From: Echiichthys vipera
Taxonomy: Eukaryota; Chordata; Actinopteri; Perciformes; Trachinidae
Direction of reading: 5' to 3'
Length of the DNA stretch: 64,000 bases
Assembly (NCBI GenBank): GCA_963691815.1
Contig: OY829653.1
Span: forward strand, 32,810,074 to 32,874,073
Part shown: positions 54,189 through 64,000 of the stretch, piece after piece
Numbering within the stretch: the stretch's first letter is position 1
How the letters are laid out: each line of letters opens with the position of its first letter
Translations under genes and position numbers: made by a program
The notes under the pieces: generated by a model
The model's input: only the letters and a program-made list of their open reading frames with translations
Told to the model about the DNA's origin: nothing
Database searches by the model: none

Positions 54189-54281
54189 TGCAGACAGTTT
54201 GTCAAAGCGAGCAAAGAGCTCATTGAGCAGTTTGACCAGCTTCTGAGCGCTGCAGGACGATGACAGCTGTGTGAAGCCCAC
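54189..54281 (-). pseudogene. adcy3: Truncated upstream adenylate cyclase exon
   Basis: On the minus strand 93 bp encode VGFTQLSSSCSAQKLVKLLN and ELFARFDKLSA, ending at a good donor (GCA|GTGAGT, GT at 54188-54187). This is the exon two before the 159-bp one in membrane adenylate cyclases. In the family the exon is normally 150 bp and includes the FADI metal-binding segment just before VGF. Here that 5' portion is not recognisable upstream of 54281. The exon lies only 30 bp outside the right arm of the inverted repeat. The intervening exon (expected LGDCYYC region) is absent from 51551-54188. Confidence 0.75.
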
Positions 54282-54299
54282 AACAACAGACAGATACAA

Positions 54300-55084
54300 C
54301 ATGGTACATTAGTACTGATAACATGCTGCTGCACTCACATCAATAGTATCCTCCATGTCCCCATGCAGTGGGAAACCCCTCTGAAATGGAGTCGAGGCAG
54401 CACAAGAGGCTCAAGGGGACTGATGCCTCCTTCAGTTAATAAAGCAACAGCAGCAGGTGGTGGAGACGCTGTGATAAACTTTGATTTCATCTCTTCACAG
54501 CTTCAAGTTTTGACAGAGACACTAAAGAACCTTTGAATTCATCCACAACAAGCCACGTCTGATATGTTTTTATGAGTCTCTTTTGTTTATGATGTAGTTG
54601 GTACTCATGGTATTTGATTCTCCACTTCAGTCAGCATACACACTCACACGTCTTGTTTTTTGTACCAAATTGAAATGGAATGGAAACCTGTACATCCTGT
54701 GCTAGTAGGTGTGAAGAGAACAAATATCAGTCAATACTGATAACATCATACTGTATAAATTAGTCATGATTTCTGTTAATCTTTAAGAATTTCTTAAGAT
54801 TAAAAATTGCCATTATAGTAGGACATTCAGAACCTCAAATGAGCAACAGAGAAGCTATTTAAATGAATGGCACAAAAATCTTTGATCTTGACACTTTAAA
54901 TCCTAATAAATCTGAAAGTGTCAAGACTCAAGTTCATCATAAAAATACCTAATTTTCACCTTTGTGTATCAGCACCATATCTGATGTGTTATTAATAGCA
55001 GGCGAGTGCTTCACTATTGTTGGTTTTTGAGACTGCTTGTGTTTGGAGTCATGTTTTGTTGGATGGTGATGCTTCAGGTAACAT
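54300..55084. other. No gene recognised
   Basis: Unique-looking intron-like DNA. I searched the minus strand for further adenylate cyclase exons and saw none. Confidence 0.4.
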
Positions 55085-55097
55085 AAAACAAAAACCC

Positions 55098-55335
55098 AGG
55101 CTGTTGCTTAGTCGTCCTCCATTCGAAAGATCAGCAATTAGATTCCCAGCTTCTCCAGTCCGCATGTCTCCAAAATGCTCCTCCAGGTGTGAGAATATGG
55201 CTTTAATGATAAGATTAGATGATGGGCAGGTAGTCATCACAGATTTCATCAGTGTGTGAATGGGTGAAGTGGGTGACAAGTCGTGGACAGAAGACTAGGA
55301 AGGTCCTATATACTATAAGTACAAGTCGGTTCAGA
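55098..55335 (+). mobile_element. tRNA-derived SINE (family A, copy 2)
   Basis: Head TTGCTTAGTCGTCCTCCATT, B-box-like GCAATTAGATTCCC, then GTGTGTGAATGGGTGAA and the tail wording CTATATACTATAAGTACAAG. This parallels the body and tail of the SINE at 6636-6830, though more diverged and with a different central part. It is non-coding. Confidence 0.5.
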
Positions 55336-55394
55336 GGCGTGAAAACCTCAAAAACATTTAGTGTTTTTGTCTTTGAAAAACTAAAACGGGGACA

Positions 55395-55643
55395 TTGCCC
55401 TTACTTTTCATAAAGCAGTTTTTCTCACCCTATTTCTCCTACATTGCAAAGGAATTGATTAACAATGAGGGTTTTTTTTCTCTGATCAAAGTAGCTGAGA
55501 TCAAGAATATCCATAAAATCTGTGATAAACAGATATCAGCCAGATATTTCACCCAAACTAAGGCCTCCTCCTTACACCATCTGATTTCCACAAGATTTGG
55601 GGAAGAGTTTGAAATGGAAAATGTCCCAGTTCGTGTTGACTGA
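55395..55643 (+). other. Unassigned open stretch
   Basis: 82 open codons (AKELINNEGFFSLIKVAEIK, HHLISTRFGEEFEMENV) that I do not recognise. No splice sites or start context support a gene. Chance or old transposon debris is possible. Confidence 0.15.
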
Positions 55644-55747
55644 CAACCTGGGGTATATGGTTTTAGAAAAGATCTGGTTTTAAGGTGGTTAAATCAGTTC
55701 ATCGTTAATGTGGGTAGAAAACAGCAAACAGCTACAGCCTGGCATGA

Positions 55748-55860
55748 TATCAAATCAAATCAAATCAGCTTTATTCATACAGCCCCTTTCATACATATAA
55801 AAGTGCAGCCCAAAGTGCTTTACATTAAAATAAAATAAAACAAACCCCCTTGATATCCCA
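55748..55860 (-). mobile_element. LINE/SINE 3' tail
   Basis: ATCAAATCAAATCAAATCAG followed by CTTTATTCATACAGCCCC and CCCAAAGTGCTTTACATT is the reverse image of a common fish L2-type 3' end with a TTTGA repeat tail. Only the terminal ~110 bases are present. Confidence 0.65.
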
Positions 55861-56278
55861 ACTGCTTCAATCGTGTAACACACACACACACACGCACACA
55901 CACTACACCGATACGTTTACCTAACACAATGTAAAAATATATTCAATGTATTAATATCTGTTTCTAGTCATAATTTACATTTTCTGATAAGCCTGAAATA
56001 TAGGCCTATGTGGCTTCACTGGCTTGCCTTAGCCTGTGAAGAATAAAATGTTAAAAAGGCCGGAATTAAATTCTGTCATTCACCGACAACCAAACAGATG
56101 CTCATCTGCTTTCAACACTAGCTCTCTTCACCAGAGTCACACTAAACTGGATATAATATGTAGCCGACCCATTTTGAAATGAAGAATTTCAAACTTTTGG
56201 TTCATCCTGCTGCTATTGGAATATTCTTCTTAAGATGGTTCGGTCAAAGCATTTTATCCATGCTAATACTACTGGAGG

Positions 56279-56603
56279 GCTACACGGTGGTGTAGTGGTT
56301 AGCACTCTGTGTTGAGTTTGCATGTTCTCCTCGTGTCAGCGTGGGTTTTCTCCGGGTACTCCGGTTTCCTCCCACAGTCCAAAGACATGCACGTGTTAGG
56401 TTCATTGATGACTCTAAAAAATTGCCCGTAGGTGTAAATGGTTGTCTGTCTCTGTACGTCTCTATGTGCCCTGTGATAGACTGGCGTCCTGTCCAGAGTG
56501 TACCCCGCCTCACGCCCAATGTCAGCTGGGATCGGCTCCAGCACCCCCGCGACCCCGACCCCGGGATAAGCGGTTGAAGATGAATGAATGAATGAATGAT
56601 AAA
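56279..56603 (+). mobile_element. SINE with LINE-derived 3' tail and 11-bp target duplication
   Basis: Head CTACACGGTGGTGTAGTGGTT (tRNA-like; the B-box part seems deleted), body GTTTGCATGTTCTCC and CCCACAGTCCAAAGACATGC, tail GGGATAAGCGGTTGAAGATG and ATGA repeats. Perfect 11-bp duplication ACTACTGGAGG at 56268-56278 and 56604-56614. The last ~40 bases before the repeats match the 3' end of the inner LINE at 8481-8530 almost exactly, the classic SINE-LINE partnership. Confidence 0.88.
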
Positions 56604-56614
56604 ACTACTGGAGG

Positions 56615-57479
56615 AAGACGTCTTGTCAGAGCAAATATAACTCAGCTCAAGAATATACAATATACACAATGAAGAGGTGGGTCTATCACCACTGTAACAC
56701 ACAGGGACTTAGATAAGTAACTTTAATCTGACTACTGATTTGGAAATAGTAACACGTTAGACTAGCCTACTCATTACTGAAAAAAAAATGTCAGATTAGA
56801 GCAGTGTTACTAGTGGCATCACTGGTAAACACTGACAGGCTGGTACAAGTTTGTGATGAAGGGTTTATAATAAGTTTCTGGTGTGACACTAAAATGTCAA
56901 AATGATAAAACTGTGTGCTATGGAGGAGTACTAAACAGTTGTTAGTTGCATCACTGCTAATAATGTTAGCAACAGCTGTGGCTGACAGACAAACAGATCT
57001 GTTTAATCACACGCATTATAGATAATAAATAGACATTGTAACACTTACAAGAACACCTTTTGGTCACCTATCCAATCAGTGGTATTTCTGCTGTGTGCAC
57101 TATAGTTGGCTGAAAGAATGCATGAATCCATGAATTCCATTAATGAATCATGTATTGGATTGGTGGTTCCTGGCTGATGACCCTGCAGCTGACCCATGGA
57201 CACCGGAGGACGTGGACCAGCAACAATGCCTAGCAGGTAATTCTATCTCCCTGTTATCCCTGCAGAAGTTCTGGTAACCCAGTGACTACAGTGAACAGAG
57301 CAGTTTGAGTCCAGGGAAGACCGGAGGACAGCCAGGAAAGACTGGATGACGGCAGGGAAAGACCGTACTGGGAGTTGGCGGCTAGTTACCCAACCCATTA
57401 GTACCTCAGAGGAGGGACACCCAACCATAACTACGAAGAATCCTAAGAGAATACAACCCGCAGGCCCTCCGGTAGGCGG
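56615..57479. other. No gene recognised; possible 5' part of HERO-like copy 2
   Basis: From about 57170 the sequence becomes less AT-rich (GCTGACCCATGGACACCGG) and could be the upstream portion of the HERO-like LINE. I cannot read a coherent protein until about 57600. Confidence 0.35.
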
Positions 57480-57639
57480 GGTGAAAGGTGGGCCTTAAAG
57501 GACGAAAAAGACGGCAACGACAGCAACAGACAACGAGACGAACACCAGAACTCCAAGAAATTAATTCAAATGAAGACCCTCCGGAAGTGTGTATGCGGAT
57601 GGGAGAGAGTGACCACATTCAAGGGGGTGCAAATCCACC

Positions 57640-59235
57640 AGTTGAAAGGGCCAACAGCAACCTTGCAATGCCTTGGCAGGTGAGACAAGAGGCTCTAGTA
57701 CGTGCCCCGGCCTGCATCTCCAGTTACAGAGTTATAGAGAACATCATACTCGCGAAGCTCAGTGTTGTTAGGCAGGTCGTGAGGAAGGCAAGGTCGTCAT
57801 CAGCACCAGGCCCTAATGGAGTCCCCATACAATCTATATAAGAACTGCCCTAAGGTGCTAGAGTTGCTATGGTACCTCATGAGAACTGCCTGGAAAAAGC
57901 AATGCATTCCATTCGAATGGCAAAGAGCTGTAGCAGTCTTCATTCCCAAGGAAGCGAACTGCAAAGACATCAGCCAGTTCAGGAACATCGCCCTGCTGAA
58001 TGTGAAAGGAAAAATACTTTTCTACGTGCTGGCCTAAGGGATGACCACCTACCTGCTAGAAAATGGCTACATAGACACCACCTGCCATAAAGCAGATCCA
58101 GAAGGCAAATTAGGAGAAGACGGACCTCCATGTTGTCTGGCTCGATCTAGCAAACGCATATGTATCAGTCCCACACCAGCTGATCAACTATGCCATAGAG
58201 TTCTTTCACATGCCCTCCTGCATCAAGAACATGGTTGTATCCTACTTCAACAACCTGCAGATGTGCTCTCCAAGATTTCACCACCAGATAGCAACAGTTG
58301 GAGATAGGCATCGCTATGGGCTGTGCCATCTCTCTCTATATTGTTTGTGGCAGCATTTCAGAATCAGGTTTATTGCTAAGTATGTTGGACATACAGAGAA
58401 TTTGACTCCGGCTTATGCTTTGCTCACAGTTTCCAAACATTTAACAGGACAAACCTAAACATAACAATAACAATAACATTTACATAACAATAACAGAACA
58501 ATAACAGAACAACACAGAACAATAATTTAAGATAAAAAATAGAGGTAATATTAAAAATAGGTTAACAAGTAAATATGAGAAATTTAAAATAGAAAGATAA
58601 AATAATTGTGCAAAGTATAGTGACCAGGCTGTTATAAATATATTTGTTATATTATTTACAATGATATACATGAGGTGCTTTAGGTGCATTTGTCTTGTAT
58701 GTCTGGCATGTGTGTGTGATGTGTCGGGTGGGGTCAATTGTTCAGCAGTGTGACGGCCTGGGGGTGATAGTCATCAGTGCAAGACAACTGATCGGAGGGA
58801 TCAGGCTCCCAGGTGGGAAGAGACTACCCCCACTGAGGACGTACATGGACGACGTCACAAGCCTCCTTCAGACCGCAGCATATACAAGAGACTGCAGAAA
58901 AGGATGGACGAGGTGATGTTGTGGGTTCGAATGAGGATCAAGCCCTCAAAATCACGGAGCCTGTCTCACAGAAGAGGAGTCAGAACCGACAGCATCACGG
59001 ACCAGGCTGTAAGGAATGCAAACATCAAGATTCCGACAGGCCGGAAGTGAACTGCCCAAACTGAGGTCGACAGAGCCATCAGTCGCCTGCAACATCAAGA
59101 GATTGTTGTCAGAATCCAGGCAGGAAGGGCAGGCCTAGAGTGGGGAGAAGCACCACTGTTCTGGTCCAAGGCCAACTGCAAAGAGAGGAAGGAGCTGGTG
59201 GTGGCAGAGGAGACAAGGTTGGAGAAGCTATCAGG
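57640..59235 (+). pseudogene. HERO-like reverse transcriptase, multiply frameshifted
   Basis: Readable in pieces. 57640-57841 reads to GVP. 57842-58037 carries FEWQRAVAVFIPKEANCKD and ends YVLA-stop. 58041-58310 covers the palm region with WLDLANAY and a frameshift before AMGCAI-type wording. 58760-58920 has LPGGKRLPPLRTYMDDVTSL, with YMDD at 58842-58853. 59000-59235 has IPTGRK-stop then RLQHQEIVVRIQAGRAGLEW. The enzyme would copy element RNA at a specific nicked site. This copy is inactive. Confidence 0.78.
58358..58756 (-). mobile_element. LINE/SINE 3' tail nested in HERO-like copy 2
   Basis: CAGAATCAGGTTTATTGCTA, GGACATACAGAGAATTTGAC and an A-rich body ending near TGACGGCCTGGGGG form the reverse image of a widespread fish LINE 3' end. 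RT text stops at its left edge and resumes at the right. Confidence 0.65.
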
Positions 59236-59240
59236 TATTA

Positions 59241-59420
59241 AACCTTCACCAAAGTTTAATAAACATTCTGTCTTATTTTGGTGTGGTGCCCTACTTCGAG
59301 GTAAATTAAATCCTAAATGTTAACAAGTCGAGTTAATCCATATTTAATTCGGCGACTAATATATTCTAGCCATAATACGTGAAGGCTCATTCTCCTACAT
59401 ATATATCTATATATATATAC

Positions 59421-59462
<42 letters not shown>

Positions 59463-59464
59463 TG

Positions 59465-59512
<48 letters not shown>

Positions 59513-60960
59513 GATATATATATATTAAAGATATATATATATGCACATAAATATATGTATATCTTTATTAATCCAGCAATCTTGCTCACAATGGCAATGA
59601 AGACTTTCCTTCCTTCAGGCCGCCTGTGCCTGTCCTGTCTTTAATGAACAGAGACAGTCCAGTGTGTGACAATGAGTGTACAGATCCACAGCAGGTGAAC
59701 AACAGCGTGGATGGCAACACTACTTGGAGAAACCACATGCAGAACAGCAGTACATCTAGAACTGGTAGTAATAATAATGGCAATGTGTATGCAAATGTAT
59801 TTATGATTATGATTACATTTGTTAATGATTATTTCAGATCGTGATCATGGCATAGCAATTGAATTGACAAATTTTTCTTTTTTAAACTATTTTTTAAGTG
59901 TTTTTATCAATATATGGTGTGGGGGGGGGGTATCTGAGCATTTTTGAATATTGGGAGTGGTTGATGACTGATCACCTAATAATTTGTATGATGTGATGAT
60001 ATAATGAATGATTTATGTTATAGGTTACATTTTGATTTTAAATACTGACAATATGGAAAATGGATTTTAAATTGGGGACAGTCAATATTCATGTAGGGAC
60101 GTGTTAGATAGTATTTCAGACAGTTCTAGGAGGATGGTTAAAATAATTAAGAGCCCTGGACTAGGGTTGGGTGATAATTCAAAACCATAATTTATTGTCT
60201 TTCAATGGAATCATGACTAACTCATTTATCAGGATTAATTGATAGTTACAAGCACATTAACTCAAATTTCTCCAAAATTATTATTTGAAATATTTTGAGG
60301 GAATGTCATTTGAAGTTTGTTTTTTTTATTTTTTTATTTTGCGATTGTGTTTATACATCACACTATTTGTGTGCATGCATGTAAACATCATCAGTGTATA
60401 GCTGGATCTCTATAATTTTACTTGAAACTATTATATAAATTTTTCCTTAAAGTTCTCAATACAATGGGAAAATACCCAGTAATTTCCATTTGTACTGTAT
60501 TTATTTCACACAGGAGTTTACAAAGATAGACTTCACCATGTGGTTATTATTGGGAGAGAATATTTTTTATTTTTGGATAGTTGTCTGTCTGTTTGCAAAA
60601 TACTGCAATATAACTGGTAATAAATAGCTTTGTTTTTGAGTTGTTATTGGGTTATTAGAACATTGTCAAGCAATGTAACTTCACAGTATAATCAGTTTCT
60701 AATGTTCTTGATAAAGGAAATGTTTCGATCTTTATCAATGTTTGTTTTTTAATTAAGAATAAATGTATGTTTACTTAACATTAATCTCTTTCTGACTGGG
60801 CTCCTTCTTCATGTCATGAAGCATCTCATCAGCTATGTGCTTTGGAAGGATGGAGAGCAGCAGACGTTACTGTAGAGGACAGATACACAGAGGGCATCAT
60901 ATACAGCTACTTCAAAAAACAAAAAGGAAATGTTACCCATGGCCTTGAATTTCTGCCATC
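59241..60960. other. No gene recognised; AT microsatellite at 59395-59525
   Basis: A long TA/TATATTAAAGA repeat block at about 59395-59525, otherwise AT-rich DNA. TAGGGTTGGGTGATAATTCA at 60163 looks like one end of a MITE, but no partner was found. Confidence 0.4.
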
Positions 60961-60969
60961 GGCCACTCC

Positions 60970-60970
<1 letters not shown>

Positions 60971-61041
<71 letters not shown>

Positions 61042-61055
61042 GTCAATCAATCAAC

Positions 61056-61115
<60 letters not shown>

Positions 61116-61160
61116 TATACTTTATTCATCCCAGAGGGGAAATTATTTTACAAATCATTT
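60971..61160 (-). mobile_element. AATC microsatellite with LINE 3' tail
   Basis: About 140 bases of AATC repeats with a few C/G changes, then TATACTTTATTCATCCCAGA and GGGGAAATT. This is the reverse image of an L2-type tail (AATTTCCCC...GGGATGAATAAAG) extended by ATTG repeats. A Gln/Ser/Ile/Asn-repeat open frame here is an artefact. Confidence 0.7.
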
Positions 61161-61738
61161 CCTATGACTATGTAGGAGTCATCATTGGCATTTAGAATTC
61201 TTTAGGTCTGGACTGTTATAAAGCATGAGAAATTGGGGCAGATTGGACAATGTAAATTTGAGCAATAACAACTTTCTGTTTCCTGGTGAAATGCACAAAA
61301 TGGCTGCCATGCAATTAGACACCACACAGTAACATGAATCATGTTGTTCTCTATCAAAGGCAGACCACACTGCGTGAATTTGATGTAAATCTGATGTTAT
61401 TTGTCACTTATGTGTCATACATCATGCCACCTCCTAATCAGCACTATGACAATGACTCAGTATTGGTAGATGTACTGAGACCTGGATTCTGGAGATTGGA
61501 CAATGTACAGTGGAGTTACAACAACTTCCTATTTCATGGCAAAACATCGGAATTTTCTATGCTGCCACAGCAACACAGTTCAATAAAAACTCACAATCTT
61601 CAAAATAAAGCATCATCAAAGTTTTGAGGCTTTACTGACCACTTGTAAGGTGGATTTGGTTAACCAACTAAGAGCAGTACATCAATGCATAAAACATGTA
61701 AAATCTTGTTGCCAGTAGGTGCCGCTACAACTATGAAT

Positions 61739-63214
61739 TAGTGATGTCCAAATTAAGCTTCATTAGCCCACTAGATGGTTTATATAAATAGCTTAACGAT
61801 TATACAGTGTACAAATCTATATATTGCTAGAGACGGCAGACTCACCTCTTCCGCTTTCTTTTTACTGCAAGCTCATAGGTCACTCACACGGCCAATTAGA
61901 AGGCAGGGGAGAGCACATCATTTTTCTCTGTGTGTGGTTGGTGGACTGTGGTGTCCATTACCGTTTTCTGTGAAACTGACCAATAGACACTCAAAAAATC
62001 ACTAAAGACACAGCCACTAACATCAGAAAGTTAGTCTGATCCTTTTCCTGCATCCTTACGTCAGCAGCAGATCACAACAGTGGATACAGTACTTCTGTGC
62101 CAGAGGGTTGATTCCTCTGACAGAGAGGAACAATAGAGATCCATTTGAAGATGAGTAAGTGTTTTTACTTCAAATAAACTATGTGTATTTGTGACCAGAT
62201 TGGCCAAAGTGTGCTTCTGTGCGCAATGCGTAAATTGGTCTGTGTATCAATAAACTGACTGTCCATTAGTAAAGTATTACTCTGTAATAGTTTAGTTTTG
62301 TATTATTGAGCTTCACTTACTAATAGTCTAGATGAATGGATATGTTTTGGCCACTAGTTCAGCACACTGTTCTGTGCAGATGAAACTGTCTTTCATAGAA
62401 TTGCATTTCTTTATTTGTATGTGATTTTTATACTGAATGTAACAATGAAATCCTTTTCTGTCTGCCACCAGGAACTCATCATCCTTGTCCTGTGTTCCTG
62501 GTCCTGTGCCTGCACCACAGCCATCACCACCTCACCAGCACATGGCACAGATGAATAGATGAAGCATAAAAACATGTACATTATGTAAATATTGTAAATT
62601 GTGTATTATTTGTATATAATAAATATTTTGTTTGGAAGAGAAACATTTGTAATACTATTTTTCTTCATTTGCACACATCCCATGAGGCTAGATATGTAGT
62701 ATGAAGTCCCATTTCATCTCATGGTGAAAATAGAGTGAGAGACAACACTTTACATTTATCTACTCTGTATTTACTATTACACTACTTTTGTGAACCTAAG
62801 TCTTTGGTAAACTAATTTCAAGCCCCAAAACATTTTGTCCACATGAGTAAAGGTATGTTTTCATAAGAGATATGAAGAATTTGAAAAAGCGTAATTCAAT
62901 TATCAGCATTTCGGCCAAATTATCTCTTTACACATTGTTCTAGGACAAATTTGGGCCTACTTTTACATAACGCTGAGTTTATCCTGAACATTTCCACATA
63001 AAACACTTGGGTATTATGTTATATGCAAGTACCCTTAAAAGGGGAATTTACAAAAGTATGCAAAATCGAGGAAATAACCAAAGCCCTCAGAGGGTTAAAG
63101 AAAAGGGCTCAATGAATGCGGATTCAGTGTGTTTTCAACCATTTTCTGAACAGAGAGCTCTATCTAGTGGAAAATAATGAAAATGGTTCATGAAGCTTCA
63201 CTTGGACATCACTA
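61739..63214 (+). mobile_element. hAT-type element with exact 8-bp target duplication
   Basis: Terminal inverted repeats TAGTGATGTCCAA (left) and TAGTGATGTCCAA (right, reverse strand), followed by AGCTTCAT and then CCACTAGAT on both sides. Flanked by CTATGAAT at 61731-61738 and 63215-63222. It is 1476 bp, shorter than autonomous hAT elements, with possible transposase remnants near 62090-62572. Confidence 0.92.
62090..62572 (+). pseudogene. Possible spliced end of a hAT transposase
   Basis: 62090-62155 reads YFCARGLIPLTERNNRDPFE up to GATGAG|TAAGTG. This vaguely recalls the hAT dimerisation end, where RRNR-type wording is usual. A CCACCAG acceptor at about 62465-62471 opens a short exon, NSSSLSCVPGPVPAPQPSP, ending MNR-stop at about 62562. 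AATAAATATTTTG at about 62619 can serve as the polyadenylation signal. The evidence is thin; this is my best reading of the element's interior. Confidence 0.3.
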
Positions 63215-63430
63215 CTATGAATCAATATGGAGATGTGGATGTCTTCATGCCAGGACTCTTATTAATCATAAGAAATTTAAGATGGACTGGACAACGCTGA
63301 AGTTACAACAACTACCTGTTTTTGGGCAAAAAACGATATTTCACAGCAACATCAATTTCAGACAGCTCAAGCTTTTAACAACTTTTCATTACAAAGGTCT
63401 TTAGATTGCACCTAACCTAAGTGAGGACCT

Positions 63431-64000
63431 AACAAGTATGTAAATAGGAAAAAAGCAAGTCAACTGTTAAAAGCTGAATATATATAAAACATAGTCGCAA
63501 GCTGCAATGATCAGGGTCCAAATGTAGTGGGGTGATGTTGCACCATATTATGAACAAGGCAGTGAAGCGCAGACTTTTATTTTGAAGGGTAGCGTTTTGT
63601 GATGTCATGTTTTTTCATTCCGTGGATTTTTATTACTCTGAGAGGAAATTGTGTAATTGTTAAATGTTCATATTAATGTTTTGAACTGTAATGTATACCA
63701 GGGAAAATGTCGGATAATTACCGGAGGTATAGCAATGTTTTATTTTCTAAATCTGTACTTAATGCATCGGGTTGCCACTTCCTGTTTTGTCCGTGATTGT
63801 CCCAGAAAGGTACGCAGTTCTGCTGCTCTTCGTATGTTCATTGTTTGTTCTAAAAGTGAATGTAGGTTGCTTAATAAAAAAATACTTTTAAAGCTGGGTT
63901 AGTCACAGTTTTGACTTGTATAACTGTTGTGTTATTTAATTTCATGTATAAACTTGCTAATAAGTGGAGAAGTTGTCGCAGCCTGTGTGTGATGCAAGAA
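63431..64000. other. No gene recognised
   Basis: AT-rich DNA. GTCGCAAGCTGCAATGATCA at about 63493 resembles wording that often follows the dispersed repeat above, so part of this stretch may belong to it. Confidence 0.35.

Larger units (their letters stand above)
57480..59240 (+). mobile_element. HERO-like LINE (copy 2), interrupted
   Basis: Carries RT text from SSSAPGPNGVP (about 57790) through WKKQCIPFEWQRAVAVFIPK, DISQFRNIALLNVKGK, VVWLDLANAY and HQLINYAIEFFHMPS, then a nested tail element (about 58358-58756), then the YMDDV catalytic box and RLQHQEIV text shared with copy 1. The zinc/endonuclease end is absent, so copies 1 and 2 retain largely complementary parts of the family. Confidence 0.78.
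61173..63430. repeat. Dispersed repeat with ~255-bp internal units, split by a hAT
   Basis: The words TTGGACAATGTA and AGTTACAACAACTTCCT with TTTCATGGCAAAA recur near 61240, 61497 and 63285. GACCTGGATTCT / CCAGGACTC wording precedes each. The third unit continues from 61731 to 63215 once the hAT element at 61739-63214 is removed. This is a non-coding family common in fish. I do not know its class. Confidence 0.6.

Noticed and set aside
60842..61195. Open frame with a Ser-Ile-Asn-Gln repeat
   Set aside because: It is the AATC microsatellite of a LINE tail; the repeat explains it entirely.

Overview
This window is vertebrate nuclear DNA, almost certainly from a teleost fish. It is AT-rich, intron-like and dominated by transposable elements. 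The families present (L2 with pentanucleotide tails, HERO-type R2-superfamily LINE, tRNA-derived SINEs, Tc1, piggyBac, several hAT families, a copia element, an endogenous retrovirus) are typical of fish genomes. I see no bacterial-style operons, no CRISPR array, no rRNA and no stand-alone tRNA gene. I found no complete host gene.

Layout. 0-5 kb: a minus-strand host-like gene relic, including an array of 149-bp units that each carry a 60-bp, phase-symmetric exon-like block. One unit is split by a 5'-truncated L2 LINE whose remaining 689-codon ORF is open. 6.6-11.1 kb: a SINE, then an old minus-strand LINE into which a second LINE was inserted. 11.1-12.75 kb: an internally deleted piggyBac element bounded by TTAA. 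12.9-22.3 kb: an endogenous retrovirus (ERV) with almost identical 0.8-kb LTRs and a tRNA-Trp primer site. Its interior lacks RT, most of integrase and env, and carries four nested LINE-derived pieces. 22.6-25.5 kb: a broken HERO-like LINE and the 3' end of another L2. 25.9-28.1 kb: a hAT element nested inside a second hAT element, both with 8-bp target duplications. 28.3-32.7 kb: a degenerate minus-strand copia element with a half-tRNA (initiator Met) primer site. 33-44.8 kb: mostly unrecognised DNA with MITEs, a ~1-kb foldback, a TTAA MITE, a tRNA-derived SINE and minisatellites. 44.8-48.4 kb: an L2 copy that keeps its N-terminal zinc/coiled-coil region and an SGNH-esterase-like domain but has lost its RT core by an in-frame deletion. 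49.1-54.2 kb: a very large inverted repeat with 2.2-kb arms, each containing a Tc1 transposase relic. Its 0.6-kb spacer holds a spliceable adenylate cyclase 3-like exon, and part of an upstream exon lies just outside the right arm. 55-61 kb: SINEs, LINE tails and a second HERO-like LINE. 61.2-63.4 kb: a dispersed repeat interrupted by a hAT element with an exact 8-bp target duplication.

Functionally, most coding sequence is transposase, gag or pol debris. The two traces of host genes are the minus-strand exons at 0.9-4.9 kb (family uncertain) and the adenylate cyclase exons at 51.4 and 54.2 kb. Repeat and splice boundaries were read by eye. Family names rest on protein motifs I recognise, not on database searches.
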